Shown here piece after piece: positions 37,701-51,115 of a stretch of 64,000 bases of DNA (position 1 is its first letter; every line of letters begins with the position of its first letter). The translations under genes and the position numbers were made by a program. The notes under the pieces are model-generated. The model had not been told where the DNA came from, ran no database searches, and saw only the letters and a program-made list of their open reading frames with translations. The DNA comes from Daphnia carinata (taxonomy: Eukaryota > Arthropoda > Branchiopoda > Diplostraca > Daphniidae): contig NC_081339.1 in NCBI RefSeq assembly GCF_022539665.2, forward strand, positions 4,950,017 to 5,014,016, in the 5' to 3' direction.

Positions 37701-38823
37701 AAACAAAAAATGGCCGGGATCTATGTCACACACAAAAAAAAGTGCTACGAGCGAGATAAAGGTTTCCCGCTGTCGTCACCGATTGGCTGACGTCATCAAG
37801 TCACGTGATTCGAAAGGAAGAAGAAGGGAAGAAAGGAAGGTTTTTGTTGTTAAGAGCCTTGTTGCTGGCGCCCTTTTCTTTTTCTATCTCACCTGTTCTT
37901 CTCCAGCTCGTTGTGTGTCGACCTGTTGTTTGCGGGGCGCATTATCGGTCGAGAAGGAAATGAAAAAAAAAATTCAAAAATACTATGAATTAAAAATTTA
38001 CAACCGGTTCCAGGCACACAAAGACAAACGCAATGATCAAAACATTGGAATTTTGTCTTTGTGATGTTAGATAGTGTGTTGAAAACAATACTAACCGACT
38101 TCCTTGGTTCTTCTTGATTTTGATGGGTCGAGTGGAAGACGAAGACGAGGACGGCGTCGGGCTACTGCCATGATCTTCAATAGGCATCGGCAGTGATGAA
38201 GCGTAGCCATGCTCAGCTTCTGAAAATATAACAACAACAACAACTCTTTCAGTTTTTTGGTTTTCATATCGAATAACAAAAGAAGAATGCTTGTATTTTT
38301 AAAAGAAAGGAGCCGAGCGCGTGATTATTTTGGGAGCTAAAAAAAGAAGAAGCGCAGAGAACGCCATCTATCAGCCATTCCATCTTTTTCGTATTCGAAA
38401 ATAAAATCATAACAAAAAAGAAAACTAGTAACACAACTAAGATTCCTACACTCAGTTAAGATTACCAATTTAAAATGAATTCGAAGAAAAAGAACTTCAT
38501 TATTCTTTTTTGTACCATAAGAAAAAAAGGGCCAAGTGAGAGCGTCACCCAACCACCCCTCACGTACACACACACAGTGGCCACGACGCAACTTTCCACG
38601 CAACACAATCGTCTTTCCTTTCGAGTTCACTGCCCAACAACTAACAGCACAACCCAACAACTTTTCTTTCACTCAGCCAACTCGCCATCATTTTACCTTT
38701 TCGCCCGATTTCTGCACATAAAAAACAGAGGAAAAAAACGAGCATTCGTGATGATTTATCATTGTTACCTCTTTCTCTTCGTTCCAGGTACTCGGCGGCC
38801 TGAAGTAGCGCGTCGATGCTCAT
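34771..38823 (-). CDS. MAX dimerisation protein (MXD/MAD family bHLHZip repressor, 243 aa)
   Basis: Exons are complement(38769..38823), (38096..38219), (37893..37922), (35820..35934), (35043..35298) and (34771..34922), totalling 732 nt. Residues 2-19 are a Sin3-interaction domain ([18 protein letters not shown]). A Ser/Lys-rich linker follows. The basic region [15 protein letters not shown] is at about 59-73, the helix-loop-helix ([20 protein letters not shown]) runs to about 108, and the leucine zipper ([20 protein letters not shown]) comes next. The C-terminus is Ser-rich. By family it pairs with MAX, binds E-boxes and recruits Sin3/HDAC to oppose MYC. The basic region is carried by a 30-nt micro-exon. 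The ATG at 38821-38823 is the only one in frame near the start, as expected for an SID at the extreme N-terminus. MNT is the main alternative, but the length fits MXD. Confidence 0.92.
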
Positions 38824-41800
38824 GACGACGAAAACACACAACACCACGAACAAAATAACAAATGAAATTCAGCGTGTGTATGTGTGTAATGGGAGGTGGG
38901 TGTGTACTACACCGAGAGGTAGAGAGAAACCTCTTGCCAAATCGATAGAAGAAAACAAAGAAACACAGGCCAGAGACGCAGCTAAATCAAGCATAAAGCT
39001 TTCGCTTGAGTTTTTTTATCTTCAATATGGCTGGTTCGTTGGTTGGTGGACAGGATGTGAGACCGAGCCAACTCGGGAGCTGCGTGTGAGGACCGATTCA
39101 GCAGGATTTTTCACACACACACACACACACTCACTTGTACACACAGATTCACACACACACTGAACACACGTAGGCAGGCACGTGCACAGCTCGAAAGCTC
39201 AGTTTCCCGAACAAAAGGTGGAAACGAGAATGTACAAAGGCGAGAAAAAAGAATAAACTTCTCTGCCTTTTCTTTCAAATAAGATTACGAAGAAGTTTCA
39301 AAGGAGAAATTAACGTTTCTTTTTTGTCTAGAAAATGAAGAAGAAGAAAAAAATGGAACGCAACGAGGTCCTGCCTCTAGATCGTACAAGCTCCGACTGT
39401 TGACGTTCCGCTCGGATACAACACACACACACCCGCACCCCCTCTCGCTGGCCTTTCTCTCCAATGGGAACACAGGAAAATCTCCCCTTCCCTTCTCCCT
39501 GTCGTCTAGCGACTCCAGCGCCATCTTTCTATCGATTTCTCAAGGCCTTTGTTACAAACAATGTCGAAGAACTCTCGATCCGACCGATTTTGGGGGAATT
39601 CAATTAGGCTAATCGAACCCTTTTTTTGGCCCTTTTTCATTGACATGACGAATACAGCGATTGATGTAATATCTGCTAAAATTTTCGCGTTTCCTTTGTC
39701 CATTAAGACCCGATTTTTTCATGGCCATCTTGGCAAGTGATCCTGCAATCTCGTAAGCTCGGGTAATGTACGCCAACACGTTTACAGCCATAGAAATGCT
39801 TTCCTTTCAAGAAAAAAGCGTGCAGTCAAATCGTTTGCTTAGCAAAGGCCAAGTTTCCGATTTTGCAATACAGATTTAGAAAAACAAAACAAAGTGATGG
39901 CGGTTGAGAAGGGCACGGCCGACAGAGGCGCTGATGGCGTTCAGGTGACGTGTCCGTGCCGACCAATCCAAAAGCTCTCTCTCGAAAAATTATTTTAAAA
40001 AATAAGAAAAAAAAACGAGTAAAAATCCGTTGTTGGTGAGTCCTCTTTTTTTTCTCTTTCTTTTCCTGGTTTGTATTTTAACCAGAGAATTTTTTCTCGA
40101 GTTGTTTCGTGCGGGACTTTGAGAAGAAGCACGTGAAAAGTCGGTCCGCCCGCAGGCGCAGAGACCGCCCTGCTCAACAAAACATCACACACAAAGAACC
40201 ACGCGCGCGAGTTTCTTGCTCCCAAACTTCCTCTTTATGCCACCCACTAAAATGTGACGGATTTTCTTCCATTTTCCACACGTCCAATAATACGAGAAAG
40301 TGAAAACTAGAAACAAATCTAACTAAAGAGTTCATTAGTTAACCTAATCTTGTGTTTTTTTCTTCCCCATTTTTGACATTCAATGAACCAAAACATTTGT
40401 AAAAATACTGCGTAGAAATACGACCCAACGCGGTTCGAGTGGATCACGACCCAGAAACGCGATCTTCTTTTACTACCTACCCCTCCCTATTTCGCCCGTC
40501 TATTATCCATTGCATAGTGGTGGCAGATGGTTAAGGGTGTAGGCACTAGTCCATACATTGTCCAATCGACATTGTCCTTGCCCATCGTTTCATTGAATTA
40601 ATTTACACCACCCATCGTACAAAATCCAACACACATTTTCCATTGGCCTATAAAAAAAAAATCTTGAAAATAAACTGGAAATGCTCAGGGTTATGAAAGG
40701 AAATCCGGTCATGTGGGGTTGAGACCTTATCTTCACGTCAAGGCCCAGTAAAAAATGGAAAGAGAGAAGTTCGAAGAGATTTGTTAAGCGTACATAGTTT
40801 TTCCCGAAAATGTGTGATGTTACGTCACGACCTACCCCCTCGCTATATATATACATCACGTAACTCTCAACATAACCAGTTTTTGGGGTAGGTTTACATT
40901 AGGGGTGTGTGTGTAAACTAGAAAGAAGAGGGACGCTGTAGAAGCCCGCCATGTGGAACAAAGAGTCCATGGAAGAAATACCCCACTTTTCCCCCCTCAC
41001 ACACACACATCAACGTTTTATTTTACTTATTTTTTTTTTATCCACTGGGTATGGAGGCAGAATCGCTATTACTAAGGCCAGCAGTCGACACTAGGCTATG
41101 GAAGATGGGAAGAAACTATTGATCGAATCGATTTTTACCATAAGGTCGTATGTTTAAACGTAAGACGAACTGGCGCTTCTATTAACATACGCCTTTGTGA
41201 ACAAATCGACGGATGCAACATTTCTCACTGCTATTACCCCCCACTTCTTGATTTTAACATAGACTTTCTCGCTCTCGATCGATTAGTCAAAGCCTAAAAA
41301 ATACTAGCCACATACTAAAGTGCGGATGTTATTCCAAGGGTCGGAAAAAAGGAAGAACCTAACCACCATCAAAGAAAAACAGAAAATAAAAATCGATAAG
41401 ATTCCAACAGCAGGGAGGCGGTGAAATGATTCCAAGCCAAACGTCTCCAGAGTGTACGAATGGGGCGGTTTTTCTACTTTCATCCACGCTTTAAATAAGA
41501 AATAAGTGAGCCAATATCTATCAGACTTTCGGAAGATTATTTAGTGATAAAGCGCGGGAAGGGCGGATTTCTTTTTTTCCCTACAAAATATAAAAAAAAT
41601 TTGGACCGACGGTTCTTCGTTAATTGGCTGTACCCCCTCCCCCAACCCCTCTCTAACATTCTTCTATTGAACCTAGGGTTCCATTTGTAAAAAGAAAAGA
41701 ATTTCTTGCTTGTTAACGTACGACCCTTAAGAGAGAAAACATGGCGACTAGTACTATTCAAAAAGAGAAAAGAAAAACAAATTCACCTCACGGACGCTGC

Positions 41801-42205
41801 AGCAGTCAGACGATCGATAACAGGGAGGCAGCGTCGCATCGTTTCGACGTCAGATAATAGTAAATAAAACAAGATCTTTTAAAGAGTCTTGTTCCATGTG
41901 TAACTAAGTCGGAAGAAAGGCAAGAGAAAATATCTTACTAGCCTAAAGGAATCAACTTTCTGTAGTAGTATACCTCTTCCTGCCGGTTGGACGATCACGA
42001 AACCAATTTACTTTAGCCAATATAAATGTCGCCTCTATGGAAAAGAGAGAGGTTCGTTCGGTATTGATCAAATGATCGCGATCTCAGAGCGCAAGGCCAG
42101 TTTTCATCACCTACGTGCCTTTACAGACAGCAGTTGCGGACTTATCGTCGTAGACATTCTGTATACGGGCTTCCATCGCTTGCTAGTACATCCACTACGT
42201 CTGTC
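38824..42205. other. Divergent intergenic region between MXD and the RNF207-like gene
   Basis: The left part should hold the MXD 5' UTR and promoter (minus), the right end the promoter of the RNF207-like gene (plus). It contains CA-rich tracts (39112-39130, 39151-39160, 39421-39432). No coding gene or RNA gene recognised. Confidence 0.4.
39112..39130. repeat. (CA)n microsatellite
   Basis: About nine CA units upstream of the MXD start. Confidence 0.85.
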
Positions 42206-45192
42206 ATGGCGGAGTCGTCAGAAAAGTACCTGCAACAACAAGATACAATGGTTAGTCCGATTAGTGGAGAGGATTGCCTCATCAATCCATCAAACCAGCA
42301 AGTAAGTGAGGCGGAGGACAAGCAGTTGAAAACAATCATATCTTCATCGAGTGGTACGTCAGAAGATCCTATGCTAGGCTTCCTCACGCTCTTGGCAAAG
42401 GTTGAGAGACCTGCTTGTGCCAACTGCGAATCAAAGGATTTATCACCCATGTTCTTCTGTAACACATGCAGTAAGTAATAAGTAAATATTTACTTTAAAT
42501 AATGCGTTGGATTTGAACGTTTACCTCGTGATTTCAAATAGGCCAGGCCATATGTGCGGTGTGTAAACAAAACACGCATAGTGCTAAAATGTTTTCCCGG
42601 CATGACGTCACTAGTATTTCACCCTACACGAAAGAGCCTCAACGAAAAGTGATTCTTCTTCTTGTTGAAATAGATTTTTCCTTCCTTCTGTTCTAAAATT
42701 TTCTTTCTTCTCATTTTAGTGTCCAGTTCATCATGAAATGTGTATCATGTTCTCACCGGCCAACGAGTCGTTGCTATGTATCAATTGCTTTCGTGATTTA
42801 CCCCCCGATATTCGGGCGCAATGTCTCGATCTTGATACGGCGTATCAACACAAATGTGAGCGTCTTCAGCGAGGACTCAAAGCTGTCGGCGAACTTGAAG
42901 TAATCATCAAGGACGAGGTGTCGGCCTATCGCGCCCTTCTCAAGGAATTGCACATCAATGCCATGAGAGAAGAGAGCACCATTCATGTTTTTAGCAAGAT
43001 ATTGCAAGGAGTTGTATCTCAAACTGAAGAGAGGCTGATTGAATCTGTCAAAAGGTATGATTTTTATCAAACGCTAGAGTCCAAAAACCTGCTACATCAG
43101 CTGACGTTTTAAGAACCCTGTGGATGAAATTTCCTCTTTTGTGAAATCAGTTTGGTGCAACTCTCAGTCATAGCTGTCCAATGATATTTAAAAGACACTT
43201 TTTCTGAGTGCACAAGGTAGAAACTGTTCAGTAGAAATAAGTGGTTACACTGTAAACTCAGTAGTTCCACACATGTAACTGGTCTTTGCCGAAACGCAAG
43301 TTGGTACCATTCGTTATCTGATGGTCCGTTTCAATTAGATTTTCAAACTGTTCGTCGGGCTTTTTAGCACCATGGTAAAAATCAACGCAATATTTCTTTC
43401 CGTTTTGTGTTGATTTACAAGAGAGGAAAATTCAAACCACGTTGTCGTTTTCAAGAGTTCTGAAATGCGTCGTCTGCTTCCAACAGCTGTTGAATTAATT
43501 AACATAAAAAAGAAGAAGGAAAAAAGAGGGAACGAAGACTCATTTTCTTTTCTTTGAAAAGCGAACTGCAAACCAAGGAAATGATTTTTGAAGAGAAGCT
43601 GAAGACTTTAGAATCACTGCAAAGCAACGTACAAGCCTACCTGACTTTGAGTACGGCATTTATCAGCTCGGCGTCGAAATTTGAGCTGTTGAAACTCGCC
43701 AATGGATTGGTCGAGCGGCTTTCTGATATCGGGAACGTCGTTCAGCCAGCAAAGTACCAGAGAAATGCTTATGCAAATAAAGATACCAAACTAATAATTA
43801 ATTATGAATGCAATTATAGAATTTCACCGGAAAACAGTGTAATTTCATCCAACTTCAAAGCTGAATTCAGTCAAAGCCTGAAAGAATTATTACACCAAGA
43901 CCTTTGGATGCACAATCACTTAGCCAGCCTCAATGATTTCTCATCGGTGCCTAAGAATACAGGTATTTATTCCACATAATCTTTGCACTTGAAAACTGAC
44001 TATGGTTACCAGTTCCCAATAATTAGGAGAGGAAATGATTAAACCTCAACAAAATTGTTGCAGCACCAATTCAGGTCTTGTGACACACCAACCTGAAAAC
44101 AAAGTTCCTCTGCCATTTCTAGGACGAAGTCAATCATTGCTTAATATTCCATTAGATCTTAATAAACAGTTAATAACTGCTATAGAGCCAAAAGCAGTGG
44201 CAGTTCAGCAGCAAGCAGTTCTCTCTGTCCAGCCACCAACCTCGGTAGTCCCACAACCTGCTCGAAGAACGATTGGTAGCCATGTTCCTACCAAACGAAG
44301 TGGAGGTAAACCGGAAGGAAGCAAACCGGACACCAAGTATCAATCTTTGCCTCACAGCTCGAAAGAAGAAATCAAGCCTCAACATCGCAGGGAAACATCT
44401 TCTACTATGCCACACCCTGTGCGATCGAAAAGTGTTGAAAGCAAATCGGTAATGGCCCAGCAGCAACCGCAGTACGATGTCAGTCAACTGGAATTGTTTG
44501 CTGCCATACATCAATCACGTCAAGCCGTCAGCAGCCGGAGCAACAGCAAGAATCTTACAGTTACATCAGCACTTGTTGGAGTACGTCAGTCAGACAGGAA
44601 TGGCTCATCCCGGGCAGAACAAAAGAATGCAAAAGTCGGTTCAACTGTTGCAGATCCATTAGATAAAGTCATCCCAACAAATGCCAAAAACCCCTCCGGT
44701 CATGTATGCGTCGTCCAAGCATTGGTTCATCAGGATGGCGATGCTGTAAGGAGCTCAACTGCCAACCAGGCTGAAACCAACACAAGAGTACAACAACGCC
44801 AAAGAGCCTGGGAACCAATTTACGAACCTTTGGACGGCCATACAGGGCGGCCAATGAAAAATGATGCTGACGCTTTAGCTGCATCTGAAACAAGTATTGA
44901 ACTGACAGCTGATCAAGTGCGACAACTTATCCGTGCCATTTCAGCCGCTCAATCGAATACAGCTGGATCGCTGGGGGGTTGTTGGTCAAGTGAAATTAGC
45001 CGGCCATCAGCTAGCAGCAGTCGGGTTCCAGAACGAGACAACGTGGTAGCCAAGCAACCTTCTACACATCAACACCGCAATATTCATCGCAACGACAGCT
45101 TCGAAGGGCATGAAGAGGCTGTGAGAATGCTTGTAGGTGCCATACAAGAAATACAGCAACTCTGCACTGACAAGAAACACGACTCAACTTAG
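42206..45192 (+). CDS. RNF207-like B-box/coiled-coil protein (757 aa), no RING seen
   Basis: Exons are 42206..42470, 42542..42648, 42720..43054, 43562..43962 and 44027..45192, totalling 2274 nt with matching phases. At about residues 75-150 there are two B-box-like zinc clusters: CANC...CNTCSQAICAVCKQNTHSAKMFSRHDV and then CPVHHEMC...LLCINCF. Next comes a helical region (about 150-300) with QCLDLDTAYQHKCERLQRGL, and after it the LSTAFISSASKFELLKLANG segment. These match my memory of vertebrate RNF207 in order and spacing. The last exon (about 385 aa) is Gln/Ser-rich and probably disordered. RNF207 normally begins with a RING finger. Here the start is followed directly by a Ser/Gln-rich leader, and I found no RING exon upstream. 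Vertebrate RNF207 affects cardiac K+ channel levels; the arthropod role is unknown to me. Confidence 0.8.
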
Positions 45193-46023
45193 TGGATCTT
45201 TTTTTAGAATACCAGCATCAAGCGTCTGTTTCCCCGGTTCCAGTTTTAATCTGAAATTCAAACAGCGAAAGTTGTAATGTTATTACTTGGTTGTTATGTA
45301 TATCTCTCATTCCTATCCTGTGTACTTGCTTGTAAGAGGCTGAATTGAGCACAGACGCAAAAAGGTATAAATATCACTTTCACAGGGCCTCTTCGACAAC
45401 AGCCAGAAGTTTGAATTTCCCGGTTTCTGCTGCGCCATCTATTAACAGTTTTGTGCAAAATAACTTAAGGATCTCGTTCACTTGAAAATCTCGTTCAAAA
45501 ACTCTGAATGACGACAGTAGCTAATACAATTCAATATTATAAACAATGTACCTTTTGAATGGGAGAAATGAACCTAGAGCGTTGTACCAGATCTATATTA
45601 GCGAAAGGTGTTTGAATCTTGACAGTTCTATAGAATAGAACGAGCGACTTTCTCCCTCGCAATGTGATGTAAACAAAGCCTTTAGGGCATAGGCCCTCGA
45701 GGCTAGGGCGAGCAATGTAGAAAGAAGTATGTCTTGACCCGGATTTTTGAAAGGAAAAAATACACTCTCCAGTCGCCTTCCCTTGGAGATTTGAGCCAGC
45801 ATATGGCGTACCGCTACTTGCTGACCGATTCATTACGAACTATCAACCAGTTTGCGTGTAGAGAAAAAGGAAACATCTAGGTTGGTCGTGCGCGCCGACA
45901 CAGTTTTTCCTAGGTAGACAGCCAGTTTTTCGCCCGAGTAAAACCGAACGGCTTTGGCAGGGGAATGCTCGTCGATACTGTTTAGTTTCTGAAGTAAATA
46001 GTTGTTGTGTAAATTTATTTATA
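45193..46023. other. Spacer between RNF207-like gene and Skeletor
   Basis: Likely 3' UTR of the first gene and promoter of the second. No separate gene seen. Confidence 0.45.
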
Positions 46024-48946
46024 ATGGCTGTCAGAGCAACATTTGCCAGCTTAATTGGTAGAAGAATGTGTGATCCAATTGTGATGGCCTTGATTTACGG
46101 TAATTAGTACTATACCTATTCATGAAAGCTTACAGTAATTTACCTTTAATCCTTTGTGCTCTAGTTCTGTGTCTGTCATTTTCTGTGATAAATGCTCAAG
46201 ATAAAGAAATCTATCAAGGAAAATTCCTGGGGAAACTAAACTCTTATCATCACCAGGTAAAATTTTGCCTTTCACCATGAAACATTTCAAGCAATTCAAG
46301 CTGTTAACTTCCAATGTAGGTGGCCGGTGAAGTCTACGCAGTGGATGAATACACATTTCTAATAAAAAATTTCATTTATGATGGAAATGGACCAGATACG
46401 TTTTTCTGGGTTGGCTCGTCAACAAGACCTGGGCCACAAGGGTTCATCATTCCCAACGAAAAAGGGAGAACTAATGTGCTTTTACCTTACCTCAACAAAG
46501 ACTTTACTCTTAAGATGTCTGATGGGAAGAAAATCACTGATATCAAGTGGCTATCCATCTATGATCTTACTATTCAAGTATTCCTGTGTTTCCCTAAAGT
46601 ATTGTTATAATTGGTATAACACAATGATCTTATTACACAACCCAGGAAAACTTTGGAGATATTTCAATTGAAGAAGGCTTTGAACCTCCATCCTCCCAAA
46701 TATTAACAGAGTTGTCACGACGAGCCCATAGAGTTTCTTCACTTTCTGTGGTCATCGTGGATTCTAAAACTATCTCACTGCCAGAATTCAACTACGATGG
46801 TCTTGGAACGGGTAAATATACTTAAATGATTCAAGTATTCTAACTATGAAGTGCCAACTAATTTGTGTCTTCTACAGATACATACTTTTGGGTAGGAGTT
46901 GGCCCTCAGCCATCCGTTAAAGGTTTTAAAGTTCCGGACGAGAAAGGCTAGTAAGTGTCATGTTGACGTTTATATAATGAATGAAAAAAAAAATATCTAC
47001 TCATCTCTTTGATCATGCAGCCTAAGCCCGCTGAGATCCTACCGAGACGAGAATGTCATACTTCGTCTGCCTGGAGAGCTTACCGTCTTTGATATTGATT
47101 GGTTTAGCGTCTTTAATGTTGAAACTGGTGAAAACTTCGGCTCCATCATCATTCCAGACAACCTCAATGTACCACCGTCTCTAATAAAAGTTCTGGTAAG
47201 TCATTTCATTGGATATTCTTTTTGTATGTTTAATGCTACACGTTTTCTCAGCCACATACGAGTACATTGCCCAACTGCGAACCGCTCCACCGGGACCTCC
47301 AAGTATCTTGGGAAATCTTTGGGCCAGCAATCACCATCGAGATTGCAGGGCGCGTCGGTAAGATTTCATAAGATAACTTATGGTCCGTTTGGGGGTTAAA
47401 TTTTTATCCGTACATCCTTACAGCCGACGATGAATACATTGCTTTTGGTTTGAGCGGATCTACCACAGAAGCACGAATGGAGGGCGGAGACGTTGCTATT
47501 CTCTACATGGACACGTATCAAGGATATGCTACGGATTACAATATTACAGCTAAATCTTCGGTAATATTTTTGTTAAAGTCTGTAAATTTTTAAATAATTA
47601 ATAATTTCCTAATTAAAAAGTGCGTGAGTGTTTTGGGAGCCAATCGGGGAGTCTGCCGAGATGATCAAGTGGGAGGAACCGATAATCATCAGTTCTATCT
47701 GGGATCACGCGTTGACGGACTCACCGTCATAACTTACCGACGATCGCTCATTCCTTGTAAGACAACTTCATTAAAAGTAGATCCAGTAAGCAGGACAAGA
47801 TGGTTGACAAACTGTTTCTACAGCTGATGCAGAAGATCAAGTGGTCCCCACGGATCGACCAGCCAGCTTGATTTGGGCCGTAGGGAAATTGGACAAATAT
47901 AAACGCCCCACCTTTCACCGGCTCTGGGCTCGTCATCCTGTATTGTTGGATCTCGGTCGAACAACAGTCCAAAAAAATTGCGTTTCCTTTCTGGACGTCA
48001 AAGAACCTAAACCGTAAATTCTAATTAGATGTTTACGATTACGCTCTTTCACATTCTGTAAAATTGAAATTGAATTTAGAGCACCCTGGGATCCAGTTAA
48101 AATACTCGAACCCTCTCTGAGGCTCATTCGGTTTATGGTTGGTCCGTCTGGTGGGCAAAGAGGCTATGAAGGAATAACCGGTAAGTTCGAATTTTTCTCA
48201 CTGCATCAAAAGCGAAATAGTTGTTTGATGTTTGTTTGTATGGTACATTTGCAGGGCAACCGGCATCGGACTTAGCTTGGTACGTCAATGGCTACATTGC
48301 TCCTGAGCTGTTTTTACGACGAGAGCTTGTTTACAACTTCCAAGTCGAAGGCGGTAACGATCCACATAGCCCGACTCATTATCACCCACTTATTATTACT
48401 GACGAACCGATCGGTGGCTACGAGCAATTCAATGAGGAGCAACGTAAGGGCATTCGTGTTCTAGCTGGCGTGGAATTCACGCGCCGTGGGCAGCCGCGCC
48501 CCATCGCTGGTAAATTGCAAACATATAAAAAATTATTTCATAAAAACTGACGATTAATCGTTGAAATGAAGCTGGCAGACTCTGTTTGTGGCGACAAACC
48601 AGTCAACGAGACAGACGTCTTGACAATGATGTCACATCATTCCAGAAATTCCGCAACAATTTACAGCTTTTATGTGAAGAAAGTAATAAAACCTGATTAA
48701 GCTTTCTCATTAAACTGGGCTAAGACATCTTCTGTTTTAGAGGGTCAAGCGGCCAACATGGAAATACGACCTGACAACTCTTGGCCAGACGTTGTTTACT
48801 ATCACAGTTACACTCACCCAGGCATGGGATGGAAGATAAATATTGTCGACCGGTTCGGTGGTCTAACTGGCGCTGGCCATACAATTGTCTCAGGATACGG
48901 CCTGCAGTTTGCTGTTCTTCTCATATCCGTCCGATACTGGTTTTAA
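46024..48946 (+). CDS. Protein Skeletor (DM13-DM13-DOMON, 693 aa)
   Basis: Fourteen exons: 46024..46099, 46165..46256, 46320..46577, 46646..46811, 46878..46950, 47021..47195, 47252..47357, 47424..47560, 47621..47756, 47824..48013, 48080..48180, 48255..48509, 48572..48682 and 48741..48946 (2082 nt, all phases fit). A hydrophobic leader (about 19-36) is followed by the first DM13 domain (about 44-150, with GPDTFFWVG and ENFGDI) and the second (about 160-275, GTDTYFWVGVG, ENFGSI). A DOMON domain (about 285-420, YIAFGLSGS) comes next. The C-terminal part carries the Skeletor-type blocks THYHPLIITDEPIGGY, RVLAGVEFTRRGQPRP and DRRLDNDV. It ends in a hydrophobic stretch (LQFAVLLISVRYWF) that could be a membrane or GPI signal. 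In Drosophila, Skeletor is linked to a spindle matrix; the DM13/DOMON layout also suggests extracellular redox or cuticle work. Confidence 0.93.
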
Positions 48947-49637
48947 ACCGTTGAACATTTAAAAATCCATTTTTAAATTTGAGATCATAACGACGTTTTA
49001 GCGTCCCATGACATATTGCACTTGTTGTGCAACGCGTGTTGTTTTTACGATAAAACTGGCAAGTTTTTTTACATCCGAACATGGTTTCTGTTATTCAACT
49101 CCGTGGTACAAAAAAAATTACATGACTACAAGAGGTTCACAGCAGTCAGGTAACAACTAACAACAAAACAAATACAAGATTGGTCTAACTAGCTTCAGGT
49201 TTGGAATGATGCCTTGAGGACTTAAAACGAACACATGTAACATCTGGTTAACCTTAACTTAATTCGAAAGGGAAATAATTAACGATCACGGGGGGAAAAC
49301 GCATCGCTCAAGTTAGACTTGAATGATGGGGATCACGCTACCGGTCCAAGACCGGTAGGACGAACACAACTTTGTTTTTCAATTAAACGGAAATTCGTCA
49401 ACATTTGACACCTGAACGAAGGAATGGCTTGAAATAAACTCGGGATTCTTAACATATACACATATAAATGAATCGTTCAATAAAATGGGTTAGGACTATA
49501 ACAGTTAATGACAAGGAAATGATACTACAAACCGTCCGTCGGGACGGAACCGTAAGCGCAAGTTTTCTTATAATACGCAATGATCTGAGAAGATATGTAG
49601 CTTGGTTTCTTTTTAAGAGAAATAAAAAGGTTTTGTC
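48947..49637. other. Convergent intergenic region
   Basis: Holds the 3' ends of Skeletor (plus) and the BTB zinc-finger gene (minus). One plus-strand frame (49468-49710) overlaps the latter and is a shadow. No other feature. Confidence 0.45.
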
Positions 49638-51115
49638 TCACCAAGTGTCATTGGCAACTGACGGATTCCCGTTCTGGTCGACGTCCTCACCTCCACTATG
49701 GGCCAAATGATCATTGTCTGGATCGGAGAAAGAAAGACTGGAGGAGGCGGCATTCTGATTCTCGTTTTCTGTTGACTGCATCGATGTGTCCAGCATGTCG
49801 TCTGTGCCATCATGCTTTCGGCGTTTGTTGGCAGGCATACGGGGCCTTACTGGTCCGCTCATGCCGATCAGGTGACGGTAAGCCAGGTGTTTTCGAAGGG
49901 CATCCCGCGATTTAGAAGTGTGTCCACAAATGGAACATTGATGTTTTAGGCCGTCATGAATGCTCATATGGACCTATGCAATACCGCAATCGGACATGAA
50001 ATGCTTTCTACGTAAAAGAACAGATCGAATATACCTTTAAATTGTAGGCGTTGGATAATACTTTAAAACAGATCGGACAAGAAACTGGTAAAAGAGTTTT
50101 CCGGATGGAGGATCGCTGCCCGTTATTGGTAGTACATTCCTTCATTCCACCTCGGCCACAGTTCCACGCTGCATTAATTGCACGAATAAGATCCCCGCGC
50201 TTCCTTCGCCGATTCTTTATCTGTTTGGCTGTATCGCTGGATTTTTTTATGTCTTCATCCTTCATTTCTTCGTGTTGGCCCAACGACGTCAAAAAGTAGA
50301 GCTTTCCTTCACTGCGTTCGCTACCGCTGTGGCTCGATTCATTTCCACCCTCACCCTCGTCTGAATCGTGGCACTCACTGTCTATCTCGACTTCCTCAAG
50401 CATATTTTCCGGGGAATCTATAATACCAATCCGTTTCTAATAATTATGAAAATGGAAATAGAGAAAGGATGTTACCTTCTTCGACCACCAAACATTCTTT
50501 TTGATCTTCAGATATTTCTGTGATTTCTACAGCTTCTTCCCCTTCACTGTGAGGTAGAAAGCCATTATTTTTGCAAATCCCATGGGTTTCCATCTTGATG
50601 CTCCTTCCTCCCAATAATCCATGAGTTGCTACAGTGCCATGGCTGTTTTTTTTGCACACCTCTTTTAGCAGACCTGACGCTCTTAACGGGTTTATTTTAG
50701 CTAGGCCTTTGACTTTAAGAGCTTCTGCACAATTCAGCAATCCTGGAAGTTCAACCTGGGTTATGTTGATTTCACCCTTGTACATGAAGCTAATCACAGC
50801 CAAGAGATCTTGGTAGCAGGCATAGGGAAGAACAATGATGGGGTGTTGAGCTGAAGTTACATCCTGTATAAAATATCAAGGGTTAATAGTCGCTGGATGC
50901 AAAATTTAAAGATGTAACAAAACACATACCTGAAGTACTTCTTTAAAGTAACCGCTACAGGAGGAGAGAACCACTTTATGAGCTTTAATAGTTCGTCCTT
51001 CTGCAGAGAGTGTCACATCTGTTAATGCTCCTGCATCCCACATGTCGCAGACTGAGAACAGCAAAGTTGATTCATAGCTGCTCCAACGTAGACACAATTC
51101 TGCTGAAGACCCCAT
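49638..51115 (-). CDS. BTB domain protein with two C2H2 zinc fingers (430 aa)
   Basis: Exons are complement(50930..51115), (50476..50863), (50035..50417) and (49638..49973), totalling 1293 nt. The N-terminal BTB/POZ domain (about 1-115) contains LCLRWSSYESTLL, LTDVTLSAEGRTIKAHKVVL and LLAVISFMYKGEINI, typical of insect tramtrack/lola/broad-type BTB factors. An acidic Ser/Glu-rich linker and a basic KNRRRKRG patch follow. Finger 1 is CPICFKVLSNAYNLKVHMSIH, split by the last intron; finger 2 is CSICGHTSKSRDALRKHLAYRH. The C-terminus is Ser/Asp-rich. It is a probable sequence-specific transcription factor in the nucleus, with BTB mediating dimerisation. I cannot assign an orthologue. Multiple alternative zinc-finger exons, as in lola, are not visible in the window. 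Confidence 0.88.

Noticed and set aside
38475-38825. Plus-strand frame of 116 codons over the MXD first exon
   Set aside because: Antisense overlap with the SID exon and low-complexity sequence.
44170-44893. Minus-strand frames of 74 and 114 codons
   Set aside because: Shadows of the last exon of the RNF207-like gene.
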